Of a DNA stretch of 5,694 nucleotides, positions 5,370 through 5,694 are shown one piece after another (position 1 is the first letter of the stretch; each line of letters opens with the position of its first letter). The stretch is from Gammaproteobacteria bacterium (GTDB lineage: Bacteria > Pseudomonadota > Gammaproteobacteria > Steroidobacterales > GCA-2729495). The stretch covers positions 1 through 5,694 of the forward strand of contig JAUIEY010000131.1 of assembly GCA_030429685.1 (NCBI GenBank), given 5' to 3'. The translations under genes were made by a program, and so were the position numbers. The notes beneath the pieces were generated by a model that searched no databases, was not told the DNA's origin, and saw only the letters and a list, made by a program, of their open reading frames with translations.

Positions 5370-5694
5370 TAGCCTTTTTTCTTGTCGTCCGGCAACAGCG
5401 ACATTTGTTCGCGACGGGAGGTATCACTTGTCATTTCCTGCAGGCGCCGGATTTCATCCTGAAACTCAGTAACGTCCTGAAAACTCCGGTACACGGACGC
5501 AAACCGCACATAGGCAACCGGATCCACAGGCTGCAACTCCTGCATGACCATTTCGCCAACCGTCATGGCCGGTACCTCTCGTTCACCGAGCGTCTGCAGA
5601 CGGTGGGTGACGCTCGCGATGATCTTCTCAATAGATTCGCTGCTGACCGGTCGTTTTTCCAGCGCCCGCACAATCCCGCTGCGCAACTTATTTT
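5369..5694 (-). CDS. nrdR: Transcriptional repressor NrdR, C-terminal part; 5' end outside the window
   Basis: NrdR senses ATP/dATP through an ATP-cone and represses ribonucleotide reductase genes at paired NrdR boxes. The frame is open to the right edge and reads NKLRSGIVRALEKRPVS, which lies inside the ATP-cone; TTG at 5686 is an internal leucine, not a start. Further conserved segments are GEREVPAMTVGEMVMQEL and VAYVRFASVYRSFQDVTEF. About 108 residues are present. The N-terminal zinc ribbon and the first part of the ATP-cone (about 60 residues in E. coli NrdR) are missing because of the window edge. After the usual family end near EIRRLQE the protein continues about 20 residues in a polar tail ending DDKKKG. 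The stop TAA shares one base with the ribD ATG, so the two genes are likely cotranscribed. An nrdR-ribD junction is standard in gammaproteobacteria. Confidence 0.95.
   Translation of the reverse strand, partial: NKLRSGIVRALEKRPVSSESIEKIIASVTHRLQTLGEREVPAMTVGEMVMQELQPVDPVAYVRFASVYRSFQDVTEFQDEIRRLQEMTSDTSRREQMSLLPDDKKKG
5373..5380 (-). promoter_or_regulatory. Ribosome binding site candidate for ribD, inside the end of nrdR
   Basis: AAAAAAGG on the minus strand lies in the last codons of nrdR. Its AGG is three bases from the ATG at 5369 but nine bases from the ATG at 5363. The spacing favours the second ATG, which would shorten RibD by two residues. Confidence 0.45.

Noticed and set aside
4680..5372. 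Plus-strand open frame of 230 codons opposite ribD
   Set aside because: It is an antisense shadow in the codon-aligned register of ribD, with no domain signature and no convincing ribosome binding site.

Overview
The window is a compact, housekeeping stretch of a GC-rich bacterial chromosome, most likely from a gammaproteobacterium. Everything I can support as a gene lies on the minus strand, so transcription runs from right (5694) to left (1). The order is nrdR (partial) - ribD - ribE - ribB(X) - ribH - nusB - thiL - pgpA - protein kinase (partial). The block from nrdR to pgpA in this order is the arrangement I know from Pseudomonas and other gammaproteobacteria. Protein similarity to the E. 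coli and Pseudomonas proteins supports the same placement. I cannot fix the order or family from the sequence alone.

Layout, in the direction of transcription. Positions 5694-5369 hold the C-terminal two thirds of NrdR, the repressor of ribonucleotide reductase genes; its zinc-ribbon N-terminus lies outside the window. Positions 5369-2013 hold four riboflavin genes: RibD (deaminase/reductase), riboflavin synthase (RibE), a RibB protein fused to a GTP cyclohydrolase II-like domain that has lost its zinc and active-site residues (the RibBX type), and lumazine synthase (RibH). Positions 2010-1594 are NusB, 1584-610 are ThiL (thiamine monophosphate kinase) and 606-130 are PgpA (membrane phosphatidylglycerophosphatase A). 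A 43-base gap follows, and then the first 29 codons of a probable Ser/Thr protein kinase, cut off by the left edge.

The genes are packed head to tail with overlaps (1 base for nrdR/ribD, 20 for ribB/ribH) or gaps of 2 to 12 bases. This is a strong sign of one polycistronic transcript with translational coupling. Several starts (ribH, thiL, pgpA) have no clear Shine-Dalgarno sequence. Together RibD, RibB, RibH and RibE supply every dedicated riboflavin step except GTP cyclohydrolase II and the dephosphorylation step, so an active ribA is expected elsewhere. No FMN riboswitch, promoter or convincing terminator is visible. The operon promoter probably lies upstream of nrdR, beyond 5694.

I found no mobile element, CRISPR array, tRNA or rRNA, and no sign of a new defence or accessory system. 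The points most worth a second look are the degenerate cyclohydrolase domain of RibB, a perfect 20-bp palindrome inside ribH, and the kinase gene abutting the operon. No stretch over about 300 bases lacks a gene.
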